Positions 1 through 14,345 of a DNA stretch of 64,000 bases are shown piece after piece. A program made the translations under genes and the position numbers. This DNA comes from Holacanthus passer (Eukaryota; Chordata; Actinopteri; Pomacanthidae), in contig JAFREQ010000037.1 of the NCBI GenBank assembly GCA_025331565.1, forward strand, positions 2,232,001 to 2,296,000, written 5' to 3'. The notes beneath the pieces are model-generated. The model saw only the letters and a program-made list of their open reading frames with translations, was not told the DNA's origin and made no database searches. Every line of letters starts with the position of its first letter. Within the stretch, counting starts at the first letter, position 1.

Positions 1-585
1 AAGTCAAACATTCCATTGATTTGAAGGTTTTGTGGGCTCAAATTGATGGGTCTCTTCTGGACAATGCATTAGAAATAAAGACTATTTTCAACTTTGATTT
101 CGCACTTGTCTCTCTAGCACTCAGCTAAGCGGTCAAGCTTTACCACAGTGTGCAGCAGTGGCCCTGTTTGGCCTAACTTAACAAACCTCATTATTAGACA
201 AGGGAATCTCTTTATGACAGCTACTTCTAACTAATGACTCACTCTTCAGAGTAGCTGGACACATAATGGTTTCAACAGCAGTGAACCAGCACTGCCCAGC
301 CTTGTGCTTGTGAGCTGTTGAACAGACATGAACACACAGTGCGAGTGTGTATATGCGTGTGTTCATGTGTCAGGGTCTGCTCTGCCATTATTGGATCTGC
401 AGGACATAGTATGTTGACCCACGGGACGGGGGTTCACACCAAAGCGCACGCTATGACACACAAACGCACGCTGTGGTTTCTCCTGCGGCCGCTCAGCTCG
501 TTCAGGCTCTGACCGCCATCGGCAGCCCCCCTGCCTCGCTTGGCTCCCCGTCCCCGGGGATCGCACAGCGTCGCTGGGCACTCAC

Positions 586-630
586 ATCCTCGGCTGTGGG
601 CAGAGAGCCAGCAGCTGGGGCTGAGGCCAT
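586..630 (-). CDS. Candidate first coding exon of a leftward neighbour gene (weak)
   Basis: On the - strand an ATG at 630 starts 15 codons (MASAPAAGSLPTAED) that end exactly at a consensus donor gtgagt (585-580). The block lies in the most GC-rich stretch of the left end, near a gcggccgc motif (485-492), as a CpG-rich first exon would. No downstream exon is visible within the window, because the gene would continue off the left edge. I do not recognise the product, and chance is a real alternative. Confidence 0.25.
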
Positions 631-3600
631 GAGGGGGAGGGGGGGCGCATGAAGGGCAGAGCGAGAAATCTGAGAGGAGGAAAGAAAAAAAGGTGGATGT
701 GAAGAGGCAAGGGGAAAGAGGAAAAGGTGGAGGGGAGGTCGGTGGGGGTCACCTATCACGTAGTTTATCATATACAAAAGTTCCAAGTGTGCCTGTCATC
801 CTGGAGGCTGAGGCAGGGCTGAGAGCTGAAGAGTAAACGTCTGTGTGCTGATGGAGATGAGGCGACGGTGACATAGGCTACACTATGGCCTTTGTATGAA
901 GGCTTTGGAGGAGTTTGCTTATCTTGAGCGTGACCTCTCCGTGTAAATTAAATATATTAAAAAATGTAATAAAGACATATTTTCCCGACAAAAAACAAAT
1001 ACTGTAATGTGTTTATTTGCGCTTCTTTTAGCCACCGTGAAAAGTGCTTGTGCTCAAACGTCTATTATTCTGGCAAAAACATTTGTGATTCAGCTTCGTC
1101 TACTATTGTTCTGGGCTCCCATCAAGGAAAAGAAAAAGCTGTGTCATCACTGGGGAGGTAGTGCGAGAGGGGGGTGGGGGTAAAGTGGTAAATCTGGCTG
1201 GTTCCCAGGCTTGCCCTCTAGGCCTGTTAATGCCTTCTTTTCCTGGACACACATCAGCACATTTGGGGTGTGAGAACAGAGGGAAAGGAGGAGGCAAAGA
1301 CGGGACAGAGAAAGGGAGACATTGAGACTGAAAAGAGATGGAAAGATAGCAATAAGCCTGTGAGGAGATCAGAGGAAGAGAACCTTGCTCAGCAACAAGT
1401 CTGACTTCTCCCAGCATCCCTCTCTCAGTTTAGGCCCTGCCAGCCCCACATAAACACGGTGAACCTGTGGAAAGTTTCACTCCTCTCTGGAGGGTCCCTT
1501 TCTTTCCTCGCTCATTTTATTTCTGTCTATCTGGCCCTCGACTTTCTTTTCTTGTTTTAGGAAAATTCCGCTGGTGGTAATGGTGTGCGCCCCTGCAGCC
1601 TTAACGTCTTCCATGTGACCATCATGGAGGCAAATTTCCAGTTTGTGTTTGTTTTAGGCAAACAGATCAGTTGCCACTTCATCCATCTAAGTTTACCTCT
1701 CGGCCCTGGAAGTTGACGTTCTACCAGACGCTCGCGTGGGCGTATGAGTTCTGAAACTTGGCCGTACCTGAGCTCAAAAATCCCCACCCCCACCCCGAGC
1801 CGTCACGTCGCTCCCAGAGCTGCCCTTTATTTTCAACACCATGTGACAAAGTCTTTGATATCGGGCTTGAGGCCAAGAGGGAATGGGAGACGGAGACAGG
1901 GAGAGACATTTGCATAGGCTTGTTAAAAGTCACCAATTAGGAAAAAGGCCTCACACATAGTGGCTTGGGCTTTGCCAGGGCAAGATCTCAAATCAGGGCA
2001 ACATCGCCATCTGCAGGAGTGCGGCAGGATTGAAACCCACAAAAAACTCTGCCACATCTAAGTGCGACCAAAACAATACAATTACAACAAAATAAGGAGT
2101 CCTATTACATTTTTGATATCAGCAGGCTCTAGTTTAGTCCTGGCCCAACACCTTAAGGAAAAGTCAACATAACTGTCTTGCTTCTTGGCCTCCTCAGCTA
2201 CAGGTGGCGCTCTGATTTCACTCCCTGTTGATGACTGCGGTGAGAGCTGGATGATGGCCTTGTTTGTTTAGCCAACAGTGTTGACGCCCACCCACAAGTG
2301 CCAAAGGTATAGTGAGTACCGTGCCAGCTGTTTGCAAGCCACAGCAGCCCCTGCGCCGCTTGGCTTCACCCTGCTTGACTGCCTGATCTCACAGGAAGAG
2401 AGGAAGTGGTTGAGTTACCCAGCAGCAAATTTGAGGTTTATAAAGGGAGAAAGCCGTAAAAAAAAAAAAAAAAAAAAATCCGAGCACAGTTTCCTTTAGC
2501 TCAGCAGCTACACAGGTTGAGGTCCTCTGTCCTCATCATTCATTCTCTCATTGTCATGAGTCAGTGTCAGGGTTGCTCTCGACACACCACCATTTTAAGT
2601 GTCACGATTCAGTGGCATACTTACATAGAGACGAAAGGCAGGAGTTCCAATTTCATGGAAGCTCGATTGCCTTGTAAAGTTAGATTAATTACGCTATTAA
2701 TCTGTTGTTACCTGTGTCACACCAGGGAACCACCCACAGCGACCACAAGCGGGCAACACAAGCTCGCTGTGAGGCCAATAACTAAGAAATGTTGCTCGTG
2801 ATATCAGTCGTTGCTCTGGCAAGCTGGGAAATAGTACACACATAGTCTAACTGCAGGGGGAAATACCTTTGCATTCCTCATGATGGCATAAAGCTGCATT
2901 CTGCTTGAGATGTGAAATCAGTTCAGCGTGTCTCTCGTTTCATGAAGGCTTACCTTAGCATGGTCCTGTCTTTGCCAAGAAGTAAGGAAGAGAGGGTAAG
3001 GTAGGGAGAGCTTGGCCCGGCTTGTTATTGCCAGCACAACGAAGCTCAGTTCGCACTCAGCTGTGGCATATTTGGAAAACTTCAAGCAAAGCGGCGAGAA
3101 GAAAAAAAAAAAGACTTTTAAATCAGTTCCACTCTCCAGTAAATTACAACCCTGCATTTTTAATTTCCTCTCTCCATACAATGTTATTCATTGGCATCCA
3201 AGCCAAACATGGGCCCCTGCAGCCTGCATAGCTCTGCAGGACAAACTGTCCTCTCATGCAGTCGCTACCTGTCAGGAGTGCCGGGGCATGACTGAAAAAA
3301 TGCATTCCTTGATGTAGAGCTGAGAGGTGTGTGAGGTGGAGGAAAGAGTGGAAAAAAGAACAAATAGAGACTAAACCACAGAGTGAAGATTTAATCTACA
3401 AAAATAGTTACGTGCCCAGAACTTGGACTGACTTTATATCATGAGCGGTTTAAGATCTGATCACTTGAGATCTAATCTGATCACTGATAGGAGTCATTGG
3501 CAATTATCTTAATATGTCTGACCAAATGGATACTGCGGTCAAGTGGTGTCTGGAGGCTTTAAGAAGATCCAGACGTGCGACTAAATGTGACTCCAAATTC

Positions 3601-6448
3601 AAACGCAACAAAAGTCCTACAACGTACTGAAGACGCAAACTGCCGCCGTGTCGAATGCTAAATTCGTGGACTTTGCATACCAATATTTCATGGCAATAAT
3701 ATCACAATTACACGCTAAGGAGAGAATGTGCATACCCAAACATGCTTAGTCCATGCCTCAGGAAACTGTCTAAGCTCCACTAACCACTAGAAAGAGACAG
3801 ACTTGGCTGCTGAAATAACATTAAGAGCCTGTTACTATAATAGCAAAGCCTCATTTGTTAGCATTACATATCTAAATACCATCTGAAAACCATGGCTCAT
3901 TCTGATTAAGCAAGGTCTTGTAACAGTGTAACATTTCAAACAGTTTTCCTATCCACTGCGGTGTGTCGGCCCCATTACCTTATATCTCGTGTTTGCAACC
4001 AAGCGACCTTCCAGTCTGGAGTTAAATTTCATGTTGCACACAGCAGATGTGTTATCAAGTCTAAAACTGATTTTGCTTTACTTTATCTGAGCCTGACTTA
4101 AGTACCAGAAGTTGTTGCATTAGCTTATACAGGAACAATATCATTTAAAAGGTATTTGACCGTCATGGTATATCTGCTTTTGTCATCAGGTCTGAGTACT
4201 GTAGGATTGTTTGACAGAGATGTCGAACAGGTTTCAAACATGAAAGAGGATATGAGATCTCATTTAGTGCGCCAGACTGCCAAGACTTGCCAAGGTTCTG
4301 CTAAGTCAGCTGTTTCAGTGCCACACAAGGCGATAGGATAAGGCACCTGGCTTTTGCTTAGACAGGCCTTGCATGTCTATGTAATCCAGACAGACAGCGA
4401 GGGCAGGGCTCGAACTTCTCCTTAGATTTAGCCCAGAACACAACAACATAATCATGTCATTACCCTTGGGCCATTCTGCCACATTGTTGTTGCGGGTGGG
4501 AGACACTGGATTTGATTTCAGCAGACTTAGCTGACCCCTGCTTCACGGCCCACCAGAACGGAGGAACTCCAGCAGCCCGTCCTCCGCGCTGGCGCTCGGC
4601 CTAGCCAAACATTTTAACTTTCATAGACAAAAACATTTCTCCCAGTTCTAAAATATTTTTTTTTTATATAAAGCATGGAGAAGACATGTTTCTGCTAACT
4701 TCTCGCTCTTGCAATTTTGTGCTGCTGTTGCGAAATTCGGCCAAAAATTCCTCCGCACACCCCCTCCGTCTTTCTGCTCCAGTGTTGATTATTTTGCTTT
4801 TTGTCTTTTCTTTCCTCCTAAATGTGTTATTCATCCTGTTCCGTGTGTCTCCAGGCACACTTCAGAACTGGATATAAAATAAACAGACGCGTTTTCACCC
4901 CTGTTGCTAGGCCTCGACTGCATATACCTGTAACAATAAACAGCTGGGTTTCTGGGCTTGTTTATACTCATCTCTAGCCGTTTGAGGACAGAGGCACAAC
5001 AGGAACTGGACTGTGTGTACGGATTTGCCAGGCGGGCGCCCACTGCGAAGCCTAGGGTTGGTGGACGCTACTAGACCATGATAGAGCGGAGGCTGCTGGC
5101 AGGTAGTGCGCGCTCTGTCTGGCAGGTCTGAGGTTTACCTTGGAGTGACACCAACCATCTGCATGCTATAAGGACTAAATTGCCAGCTTGATGTCCAGTG
5201 AGCGAGACACAACCGTTCCGCATACATGAGAGAGTGTGTGTGTTTGTGGGACTTTGTGCATGTATGCGTATGGCTGTACAAGAGAACCAGACAGAGACAG
5301 AAATACAAAGACGGGTCATAGGCATTGCTGTAGTCATCTCTCTGTCCATATATTTTTGTCACTTTCCATTTTACTACCTTGTTTTTAGTTAAAGCTGGTC
5401 TAATCAATATTTGGATGATATTAATAATTACAATGTGTAAAGGATCACTCATATTAGTGAACCATCAGAGAATTATCACTTACTTTGCAGTACTTTTACA
5501 TCCTGCTACCTTGCTGTTTTGGTTCAGCGTCATCCCTCTAGCTCTTCTTTCGGCTGAAAAGCTCTGTGTTTGTGCTTTTATCATCTATCATCTCATCATC
5601 ATCTATCTATCTTAAAAACACTATCAATACTTTCAACCCAGTCACGAAACATCTTAAAGACTAACATAGTAAATCCAGTTGCCATTGACTCAGCAGTAGA
5701 TATCCTACTGCCTGGATGACTGATTATCTTTATACACTTACGCTTGATTTATGGTTGTGAGTTAAGGTGTTACAGCGCAGCTACAGAGCCTACACTCACA
5801 GCCACTATAGCCACATAATAGTCAGCTGTAGCTGTAGAGGACGCGCGCCTGCTCAAAACTGTAACTACTGTGCCTACAGTAGGGACCGCAAGAACTGGTT
5901 TTATGTTGGTCAGCCCACGTTTTTTCATGTTTGCAATGCCAGTTGAAGTAAGTATCGGTTGAAGAATGTCTTCTCCTTTAACACACATCTAGCGAAGTCG
6001 TTTTCACCACAATCCTTCTGCACACAGATCGCTGTTCTCTATGAATGAATGGAAGTGGTCCACTATTACAATATATATAATGACACAAGGCACTATGACT
6101 ATACTAACTCTGGTTCTGTAAGCATGTACCTCACTGTTAGGGTTGGGTGATTTAATGCACACTGACTGAACCAGCATTTGTCATTATGAGACCTTCTGGC
6201 CAATTACAAAGAAAAGAGAAACAGCTCTCACTGCTGTCAAACCTTTAAAGACTGCGTCCTGCAAAGACTTTGGTATTGGCACATCCACTGTTCCCTATGC
6301 GGCTCCTCAGGCCCTCCAACATCAACACCGATAAAGAGACCTCATCTGGACCTTCTGGAGACAGAAGGCTGGATGCTACCTGTGACCCTGCAGACTCACA
6401 GCTTGGATGGAGACATGTTCTCAAACATCCCTACTATTCACTACTGCT

Positions 6449-6474
6449 AATACTACTACTACTACTACTACTAT
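6449..6474. repeat. (CTA)n microsatellite
   Basis: About eight tandem cta/act units followed by a degenerate tail. Confidence 0.9.
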
Positions 6475-7979
6475 TTCAAATGTGTAATCCTATGGTTCTA
6501 CATAAAGAGCATGGTCGGTGCAATCCCTGACAATAGTCATAGAAACACAGAATAAGATCATATAAAAAAAACAGTAAAAAGTATTTTCAGTGCTCAAGAT
6601 AATTCCCCAAAAATATAACACGCCTACTAGAATTACAATCAATATCAAAATAAACATACTAAAAACTTTCCAAATGTCAAAACACATATATCAGGCTACA
6701 TCAACACAGGGAGTGATGCCTTTGACATAGTGGTAAAATTTGGTATTACCAGTCCATCTGGTATTTAGCTTAGTATCAAACTGGTTTGAACATTTTTACA
6801 TCTATGACAGACATATGACAAGGAAGCATTGATGAAAGTGCAGGTACGAGTTGATAAAAGAGGGTTATAGTAAGGTAACCTTTAGAGTTACCAGTTGGTG
6901 CCATAAAGCATCTAGCTGTAGCAACTTCACTAAATCTAGTTTGGATTATGGGTTGGCCCAAACACAATCATCATGGTTTAGTGAGATATGCAGTAAAGTT
7001 TCATAAATAATCTTCCCAGCGTCTCAAGACACAGCACGCCGGACAGACGCCTTTAATTCAGCTGACAAGAAAATTAAAAGCCTTCATTACCCAAAAGTCA
7101 TCGAGGGGAAACAAACTTTAACAACTCAGACAATCACGGTATGAATGTCGCTTGGCCAATCTCCAGCCAGCTCTGGCGGTTCTGATTGGTTTTCCAGAAG
7201 GATGTGGGACTCGCAAGTGTGGCAGCTGCTTAAAATAAAGTGACAATTTTTAATGGGGTTTCAAACCTCAGTGAGTCACAGCATCCTGCCAAGCCCCTGC
7301 TGATGGCATGAATCCAAGCCCCGGTTTTATCGAACAGGACGCTGTGGAGCTTGTTCTCTCAGCTCAGTGCCATGAAGGCCTGAATATACTCCCAGACGGA
7401 CACGTACAGCTGTGGACACCACTCACACGTACTCGATCTGTTTATGCTGCTTTCTGGAGTCCGCCTAGAGGATGCGATCCAGACATGTGCAGACGTAATC
7501 AGTAGCTTGTTTTAGCGAAGTGGCAGACAACAAATTGGAGGTATGTGGATGTCTGCACAGAGCCTAAGCCGAGTCTGATGACAAAATTTACATTACACGG
7601 ACCCTTGCATATGAGGTAATTTTGAATTTAGGAGGCCTGGATGCAGTCAACTATTTTCAAGTTTCCCATCAGCAGGCGCTTTTTAATATGTGCCATACGT
7701 GCACATACTCTAACATATGTTTTTGAGGTAAGTGATCGCCTGACAATAGATGGCATCAGAAAATCCTATAAAGTTCAGCCTAATAGAGTCAAGTCAATTT
7801 GTGAAGTCTGGGCAGCTGTTTTCATGCTGATGATAAAATCCTAATGAAAAACACTCCTTGAAGGTTTACACTGACTATGTGACTACAGTGTACAATATCA
7901 CTTCATCTCTTTTGACTGTCTCTGTTAGTCAGTTCAGTCCACACTCTATGATCAAGGGCAGCTGACAGAGGTGTTCAGT

Positions 7980-8003
7980 CACACACACACACACACACAC
8001 ACA
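7980..8003. repeat. (CA)n microsatellite
   Basis: Twelve uninterrupted CA units. Confidence 0.95.
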
Positions 8004-8804
8004 GACATAGACATAGAGAGCGAGAGGAGAACTCAGAGACTAACAGGAAATGCAATTACTGTCTGTCTGGGCACAGCTTTCCTCAACAGTATGGCCAATT
8101 TCACAGCAATTTTAGTGAGTCAATAGGTCCTAAGTAATCATAATGAGCACCTTAATGTTTTCACACGAGCAGAGCGCCCCTTTGTGGTTTTATCCTTTGG
8201 CCATTTGATCCTTCTAATCATCTACAAGCTATTTAAACTGTACACAGGAGCTGCGGGCTCGTACAAGTCCCCCGAGGAGGCCCACCGCCTCCGTGTTTGT
8301 GGAATACTGTCATTTAAACTCTGTGTCAACAGGGATCAGGTTCCTCACATGGTTTCTCTTTTGCTCAAAGGCCGGTGGTGTACAGTAGGAGTGGACGCCG
8401 CGCTGACAGTGTGCTGTCAGGACCTCAGGTAGCGAGCAGATATTTTACACTGCAGGTCATTATGGCACCGCTCTATTCAAGTTGTGTCTGACAGGTTATG
8501 GTTACACTTTTGTCGGGGGCTGTGCTGCAAATGACATAAATAACAGCTTTAAAATGAACGGCTGCAGGGCGGATACTATACCTTTTAAAGGGATGTCTGT
8601 CCCATCACTTGATCTGACAGGCCAGAGTGAAATACGATCTGGGTCAATGGCTTAAGGGATTTCTGAGACAATTGCAATAAAGCTGTCACTTTGATTTAAG
8701 TTACCCAAACAGCAATGCAGCTAGGCTCCGAAAAAGCAGTAAGAAACACACACATTTACACTTATTTCTTTTAACAGCTCTGCTATTTTCAGTCATGCTA
8801 GTGG

Positions 8805-9240
8805 CACTAGTTTGATCCAGACTGAAATATCCCAGCAACTGCTGAGTGGATGGAAATGAAATTTTGTATAGAAATTCATGGTCCCCAATGGATGAATCCC
8901 TCAGATTTCAGTGATGGTCTGAATTTTACATTTGTGTTTTTGATTGAAATGTCTCAACAACCAGATGGATTTTTTTGGAACAGATATCAATGACTCCTCA
9001 GGATGAAACATAATGTCTCTGGTGATCCCATGACTTTTCATCCCATGCTATCATGTGGACACAATTTCAGTCTGTCCAATACTTAAGTTTTTGAACAAAT
9101 GCCTGCAAAGCAAATGACATTCCCATCATCCTCTGTGTCATTGGCTGTACTGAGATTGGTGACAATTAGTTACAAAGTTTAGACACAAAACTAAGATGCT
9201 GAAAATGGTGAACATTAAGGTCTGCATGTTCATCCCAAAA
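8805..9240. repeat. Fish interspersed repeat (gactgaaatatctcaac family)
   Basis: The block reads gactgaaatatcccagcaac, then a gatggaaatgaaattttg phrase, attcatggtccccaatgg, and gtgatcccatgac. From memory this phrase order is characteristic of an abundant interspersed repeat in percomorph fish. It is diverged and has no coding capacity. Boundaries are approximate. Confidence 0.65.
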
Positions 9241-10514
9241 TTAGAATTTAGCTGCAAGTCGATCACAGATGACTGTAGACTGTTGTTGATTTAGTTTTAG
9301 TACAATCCACAGAAGAATCTTAAATCTAATGAACCACTCTTTTTCTTTTACTCTCTTTTTTCCTGATGTTCAAATTATAGCTGTTACTCAGATAAAAAAT
9401 GAGCAACAAGAAAATAAAAATCTTTGCATCTGCTTGCATACAGATACATTAGAAGCAGACACACAACTGCATTGACACACGCACACGCATGTTCACAGGC
9501 ACACACATGCACGCTGACGCCACACAAGCAGTAGCTGTGAGTCCAGGTTGTCTGTGCATACCTCTGTCAGTGCCAAAATGATTAAACAAATACCCCCTTT
9601 GTGCACAGCAGCCTTGATTAAGCTGAGTTGTATGTGTGCCTCTGAAAAAGAAATACAGGAAAGTGCCTTTGGTGGTGCCAAAATTCACTTGCCCTGTTAA
9701 AACATCGCTGCTGTCAAAGTTGTTTTTACTCTCTCACATGGAAACTAAATTTATCATGCCTCTCCTGAGCATTCAGGGCCCTTTTTTTTTTTTCAAACAG
9801 AATGAGCGTGATTATTTATGTGAAAAATAAACACTGAAACTTTATCTGCATTAGTGGTCACAGAATGCTGACACCAATAAATTTCAGCAAGAGGGTTTTT
9901 TTTTTCTACGGTGCCACAAAAGTAGTGGAAATGGGGTTGTTGTGGTTTACTGGATAGATTGTGGGATCTTTAACATGATACAATACAGTGATACATGATA
10001 GCGATTAAAACCTGACAAATAATAAACCATTTCAGAAAATTCAGAAAGGAAAAATTGTCTTTAGTGTTTCATTGTTATTCTGAATCTTTAATATTGACAT
10101 GTAATTTATGATTAATATATCATGTAATATAATATCATGCAATATAATATAAAAATATGGCCCTCTGCTCTCTCATCAGACTGTACCCAGCGAGATATAA
10201 TGATCTCAATCACATAATCATGATCAGCACATTAACTAGGTTTTTCAACTGCTCTGTATGTAATTTCCTGCAACATTTATCTTTATGTCAGGTTGATATC
10301 TGATGTCTGAATGAAATAGCAAACTGGGAAAGTTGGTCCAACATTCAATCTATAACTGTCTATAATCTACATAAGTCAGCAATACTTTAAAATTGTGTAG
10401 TAGTGAATGGAATGAATGAGATGAGCAATCCTGCCCTCTAGTGGTGATAATCTGACTTGCAAAGTATTAATGACTGTTTTATGACCATTTTTTCCCCATC
10501 TTACTCTGTAGTCA
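9241..10514. other. Intergenic, non-coding
   Basis: AT-rich DNA with poly-T/poly-A runs (9781-9795, 9897-9906) and imperfect CA-rich sequence at 9475-9520. I recognise no gene or mobile element. Confidence 0.6.
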
Positions 10515-10740
10515 AGTTTAGAGCTGAAATAATTAGTCAATTAATCGATCAACAGAAAATAAAGTTGCATTTTTTGAAGCAAAAATCCCCAAAACTATCT
10601 GGTTCCAGGTTCTCAAATCAGAATATTTGATGGTGTCCTCAGTCCTTAAATGGAAGTAAGTTCGTTATCTTTGGGTTTTGGACTGTTGGTCAGACAAAAC
10701 AAGACATTTGAAAGTGTGCTCTGGGAAACTGGAAATGCAA
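10515..10740. repeat. Fish interspersed repeat (gagctgaaatgattagtc family)
   Basis: Contains gagctgaaataattagtca, then attaatcgatcaacagaaaa, ctggttccaggttctcaaat, tttgggttttggactgttgg and a run reading aaaacaagacatttga. From memory this order matches a very common teleost SINE/MITE-like repeat. It is diverged and non-coding. Confidence 0.7.
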
Positions 10741-13700
10741 AAATAGAGAAACATATAGAGCATAATTTCTGTTGCAGGAAGTCATGCTCTCATCAATTCA
10801 CTGAATGTAGCGTAAACTCTAATCTGGTTGAACCTTATATGACATAAACTGGTTTAAACTTCTCTGTATTGCTCAAAAGTGGGGGGGAAAGCTGCCTCAT
10901 ATGCTCTTAAACAGACTTTTAAAATAGCCTATAATGCTACTTTCACATTTTAAAGCTGGTAGAAAGCATGGTGTTGAATGTCTGAAGCTTATTGTCTCAC
11001 ATTACACTTGATCTCATGCACGCTGTAATGTGTAGACATCCATATACGCGGCACCTGCTCGCTATTTATCCCTGACATACTCAGACTATGCCTTCCTCTA
11101 GCTTACCGCCTCTGTATGAGATGACAGATCACTGAATAATGAATGATCCTCCTTTACAATTCTTTTGATTTCCCATTCTGACTTTTACTTTTACTCTTTG
11201 AATACATTACGCCAAGACCTCCTGAGGAACCTGCATTATTGAAGTGAGGTTTCATTTAAAGTCATGTTCTCTGCTGCTCTGGAATCTTTAGCAGAGACAA
11301 TTGGGCATCTTTGTACATACCAAAGCACTCACAAACGAAATGCTCTCTTAAATGTATCATTCATGAGAAATGCTTATAAGGAGAGGTTTTACTGCTCTAC
11401 CTGCCTTCCTGCTGTGTTTTTCACGGTTATCTGACAATCCACTGAAAAACCTTTCCCTTGTGGACACTGCCTTCCTTTTGAAGTGTGTACATTTTTTTGC
11501 ATAGCAGATAAATACAAATGAGCACAGTGCCCATGGAGGCCAAGCAACGAGCAGAACATATTGCAATGTGTGAGCAATCAAGATAAAGGTTCTGCTGGAA
11601 CGCTAGACGGCCTTTTGTGCTTAAAAGCAGCAGCAAGAAGATTGTAGAGGTACTAAAATAAAACAGAATCTCACTCACCCTGGCAAGAAAAAAAATCTGT
11701 CATGAGTCAAGGTACGACATCAAAGCCACCAAACTTATTTTGAGGTACTTTACAGATTAATTTCCACTCTATCTAGTATCTAGTTCCTTTGTCCATGCCT
11801 CACTAATTATTGCCTTTCATGTCCACAGCTCAACCAGTGTTGCTGTGCATGTTGGTGGAAACAATTTTGAATCACAGAGATTGGACATCATTCTCTTAGT
11901 TCCCTGTGAGTGTGCCAGGAAACCCTGAGGCTCTCAGGTCTTTATCAATCTATAATGGAGGGTGGATCACTGGTTCTCCCTTATAGTGACCCTAAGCTTG
12001 AGGTCCTGCAGCTGATGTCACAGCAAATGTTTTACTGTTCTCAGTCCTCCTATAAGTGCATTGATACTGACTGTGCTTTTCGCTGCATTCTTTGCAATAA
12101 ACATCACCAAAATATCAGCCATTAAAAGGGCCACTAAAGATTGCTGTTTTGATGTATTAAAGACGGCGTACAATGAGTCACCTACTCATTAAATTACTAC
12201 ATTAACTAAATAGAATCCATTAAGGTTCATCTGACATGAGATCATCCTCATCGTCACTGCTGAAAAACGCTCTAGGCTGGTGTCTTTTGTCACACTGTGG
12301 TCAAATGACGCCTTGCCCAGTATGAGATCAACGCAAACTCAAGGGCACATTAGTAGGAATTAGCGTAACACATGTAGCCACTTGTTATATCGTCTGTCGT
12401 ATTTTTGAACCACTGTGGCAGTGGGAAGGGATTATAAGGCCAGCGGATCCAGATGTCACCATTGTTAATGTGAGGTTGAATGTGGATACTTGCCATTTTT
12501 AGCATGTGAACAACAAGGGGAAGTATTACAAATAACTTTTATTACCGTTGTATCTCTCTGGCTCTTTGGAGCTCAGGTGGGTAGAAACTGACCCCATTTA
12601 ATGTCGGATTCATGAAAACAATAAATTAAAATATATATATATATATATTATTCTTGAACCCGATGCATATGTTCTTCTTTTAATGTGATGCGCAGCACTA
12701 GATGGCGATGTCACTGCAGAAACTCACTACCTACCTTTCACTACACCTGTGTCACACTGAAAACTACATTAATTAGGGTTCCTATTCTTGTCTCTTTGAC
12801 TAGCAAGCTCACTTGAAATACTTTTTTAAATCAATTTTTAACCTCTAAACTGACAACAGATGACATACAGAGGGGATACACAGTGCATGCTATTTTTTCC
12901 ATATACTCCAACGAGGTGAACATCCATATCACTATTTGTCAAGACATTTGTCATCTATTGTTGAGATCATTTTGGATTTGCTATTTATAGATCCTCTGGT
13001 CTTTGGTCCATCGGTCCTCAAGATTATCTCTTATCTAACAGTGACATATTGATATAGGAGGTATGTGGTAATGTGCACTCCATGTCTCTTTATGCACTCC
13101 CTTTTCATGCCTGTCATTCCTGTCATTGACCCCTCTTCCTTTAGCAAATGTGTGAAAAGAAAAAGAGAGAAAACTCTTGCGACACCCAGCTGAACATTTT
13201 TCATGCACCTTTCTGGACTTTCACCTATATCCTGCTTCATGTCCATTCCTGTTCACAGCTGGTCCTCTTCAAATTAATTAGTCAAATTAAAACTATACTT
13301 GATTAAGTTTCTTGTTTTTTTCATTCTTTAATTCAACATCAAAGCACAAGAATAATAAGAAGGGAATGAGCAAATATACCAAGAAACAAGCAGATGATTT
13401 GTGAATATGAGCAGTTAATGTGCGTTTGAACATTCGTCATGAGGAATATTCGTCAAAGCAAATGACCCCTCTAAACCACGGTTTACAGGTTGCCATGCCT
13501 ACAGTCACAAGAGGGCTGTGGTTATTTAAGATGACGCCTGCTGGTGCTTATCCTCAAATCATTGCATTTGTAATTATCAGAGAGCGCTTTCTTGTAATGA
13601 TTTATGAAAACACAGGACCCTGTGACCTGCAAAATCAATGTTCTCAAAGATCGGAGTTCATGCACTGATTATGAGTGAATTACAGATTTGAACAGAGAGC

Positions 13701-13751
13701 AAGCGTCATAAATGACATAACAGAGGTCATCTGATGCTCTGTTGTTACTTT
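10741..13751. other. Intergenic, non-coding
   Basis: AT-rich sequence with a short AT microsatellite (12630-12649) and scattered short ORFs that show no conserved residues. Nothing else is supported. Confidence 0.6.
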
Positions 13752-13794
13752 ACAGCTGTAATGATTATAACACACTTATAATCATTACAGCTGT
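13752..13794. repeat. Perfect 19-bp inverted repeat (hairpin), 5-nt loop
   Basis: The left arm acagctgtaatgattataa (13752-13770) is the exact reverse complement of the right arm (13776-13794), with cacac between them. Each arm also contains CAGCTG, an E-box-type palindrome. It may be a recent palindrome-forming mutation, the tip of a foldback element, or a DNA structure. Confidence 0.95.
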
Positions 13795-13896
13795 CGGGGA
13801 AGATGATATGCAAGTCATTTAAATGAATTGATCTATGCACCACCGATGGGCCCATGGTCTTCATTTACATTTAAAGATTTGTCTTTCTCATGGGGA

Positions 13897-14345
13897 TTTA
13901 AGATAAGATAAGCTAAGATAAACCTTTATTCATCCCACAGTGGGGAAATTCACAAAGTACAGCAGCAAAGGGGATAGGAGCAGTTAAATAGTAAAAAAAA
14001 AAAAGCAATTTAAACAGGCTAAAAAGACGATATTAACAAATTTACATTAGGAATTCCCACGAGACTTGCATTATTGGATTAAACATGGGATATGAAATAT
14101 TAAATACTAAAGTACAAGATATTACACATTGACTAGAATGAAGTCAAGTATGAAATATTACATCCTAAATACAAAATATTGCACCTTGAGTAGAATGAAA
14201 TGAACTATGAAATACTAAATACAAAATATTGCACATTGACTACAATGAAGTGAAATATGAAATACTAAATTCAAATATTGCACACTGGACAGAATGAAGT
14301 ATTGCACAGTGAGCTGACATTAAAAAAGAAATGAAGCTCTAGCAC
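13897..14345 (-). mobile_element. 3' end of a jockey-superfamily LINE (CR1/L2/Rex1-like), - strand
   Basis: Read on the - strand this sequence ends with cccactgtgggatgaataaa followed by ggtttatcttagcttatc repeats, i.e. a polyadenylation-like signal plus (TTATC)n tail. The same 3' end recurs at 48.55 kb and 50.28 kb. Upstream lie attgcac/aaatatg-type internal repeats (14085-14310). It is probably the tail of the LINE whose ORF ends at 14896. Confidence 0.75.

Larger units (their letters stand above)
631..8804. other. Intergenic, non-coding
   Basis: AT-rich sequence with short unrelated ORFs only. It includes a purine-rich stretch (640-740), a poly-A run (2459-2478), a trinucleotide run (6449-6474) and a CA microsatellite (7980-8003). 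I see no conserved protein, RNA gene or complete mobile element. Confidence 0.6.
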
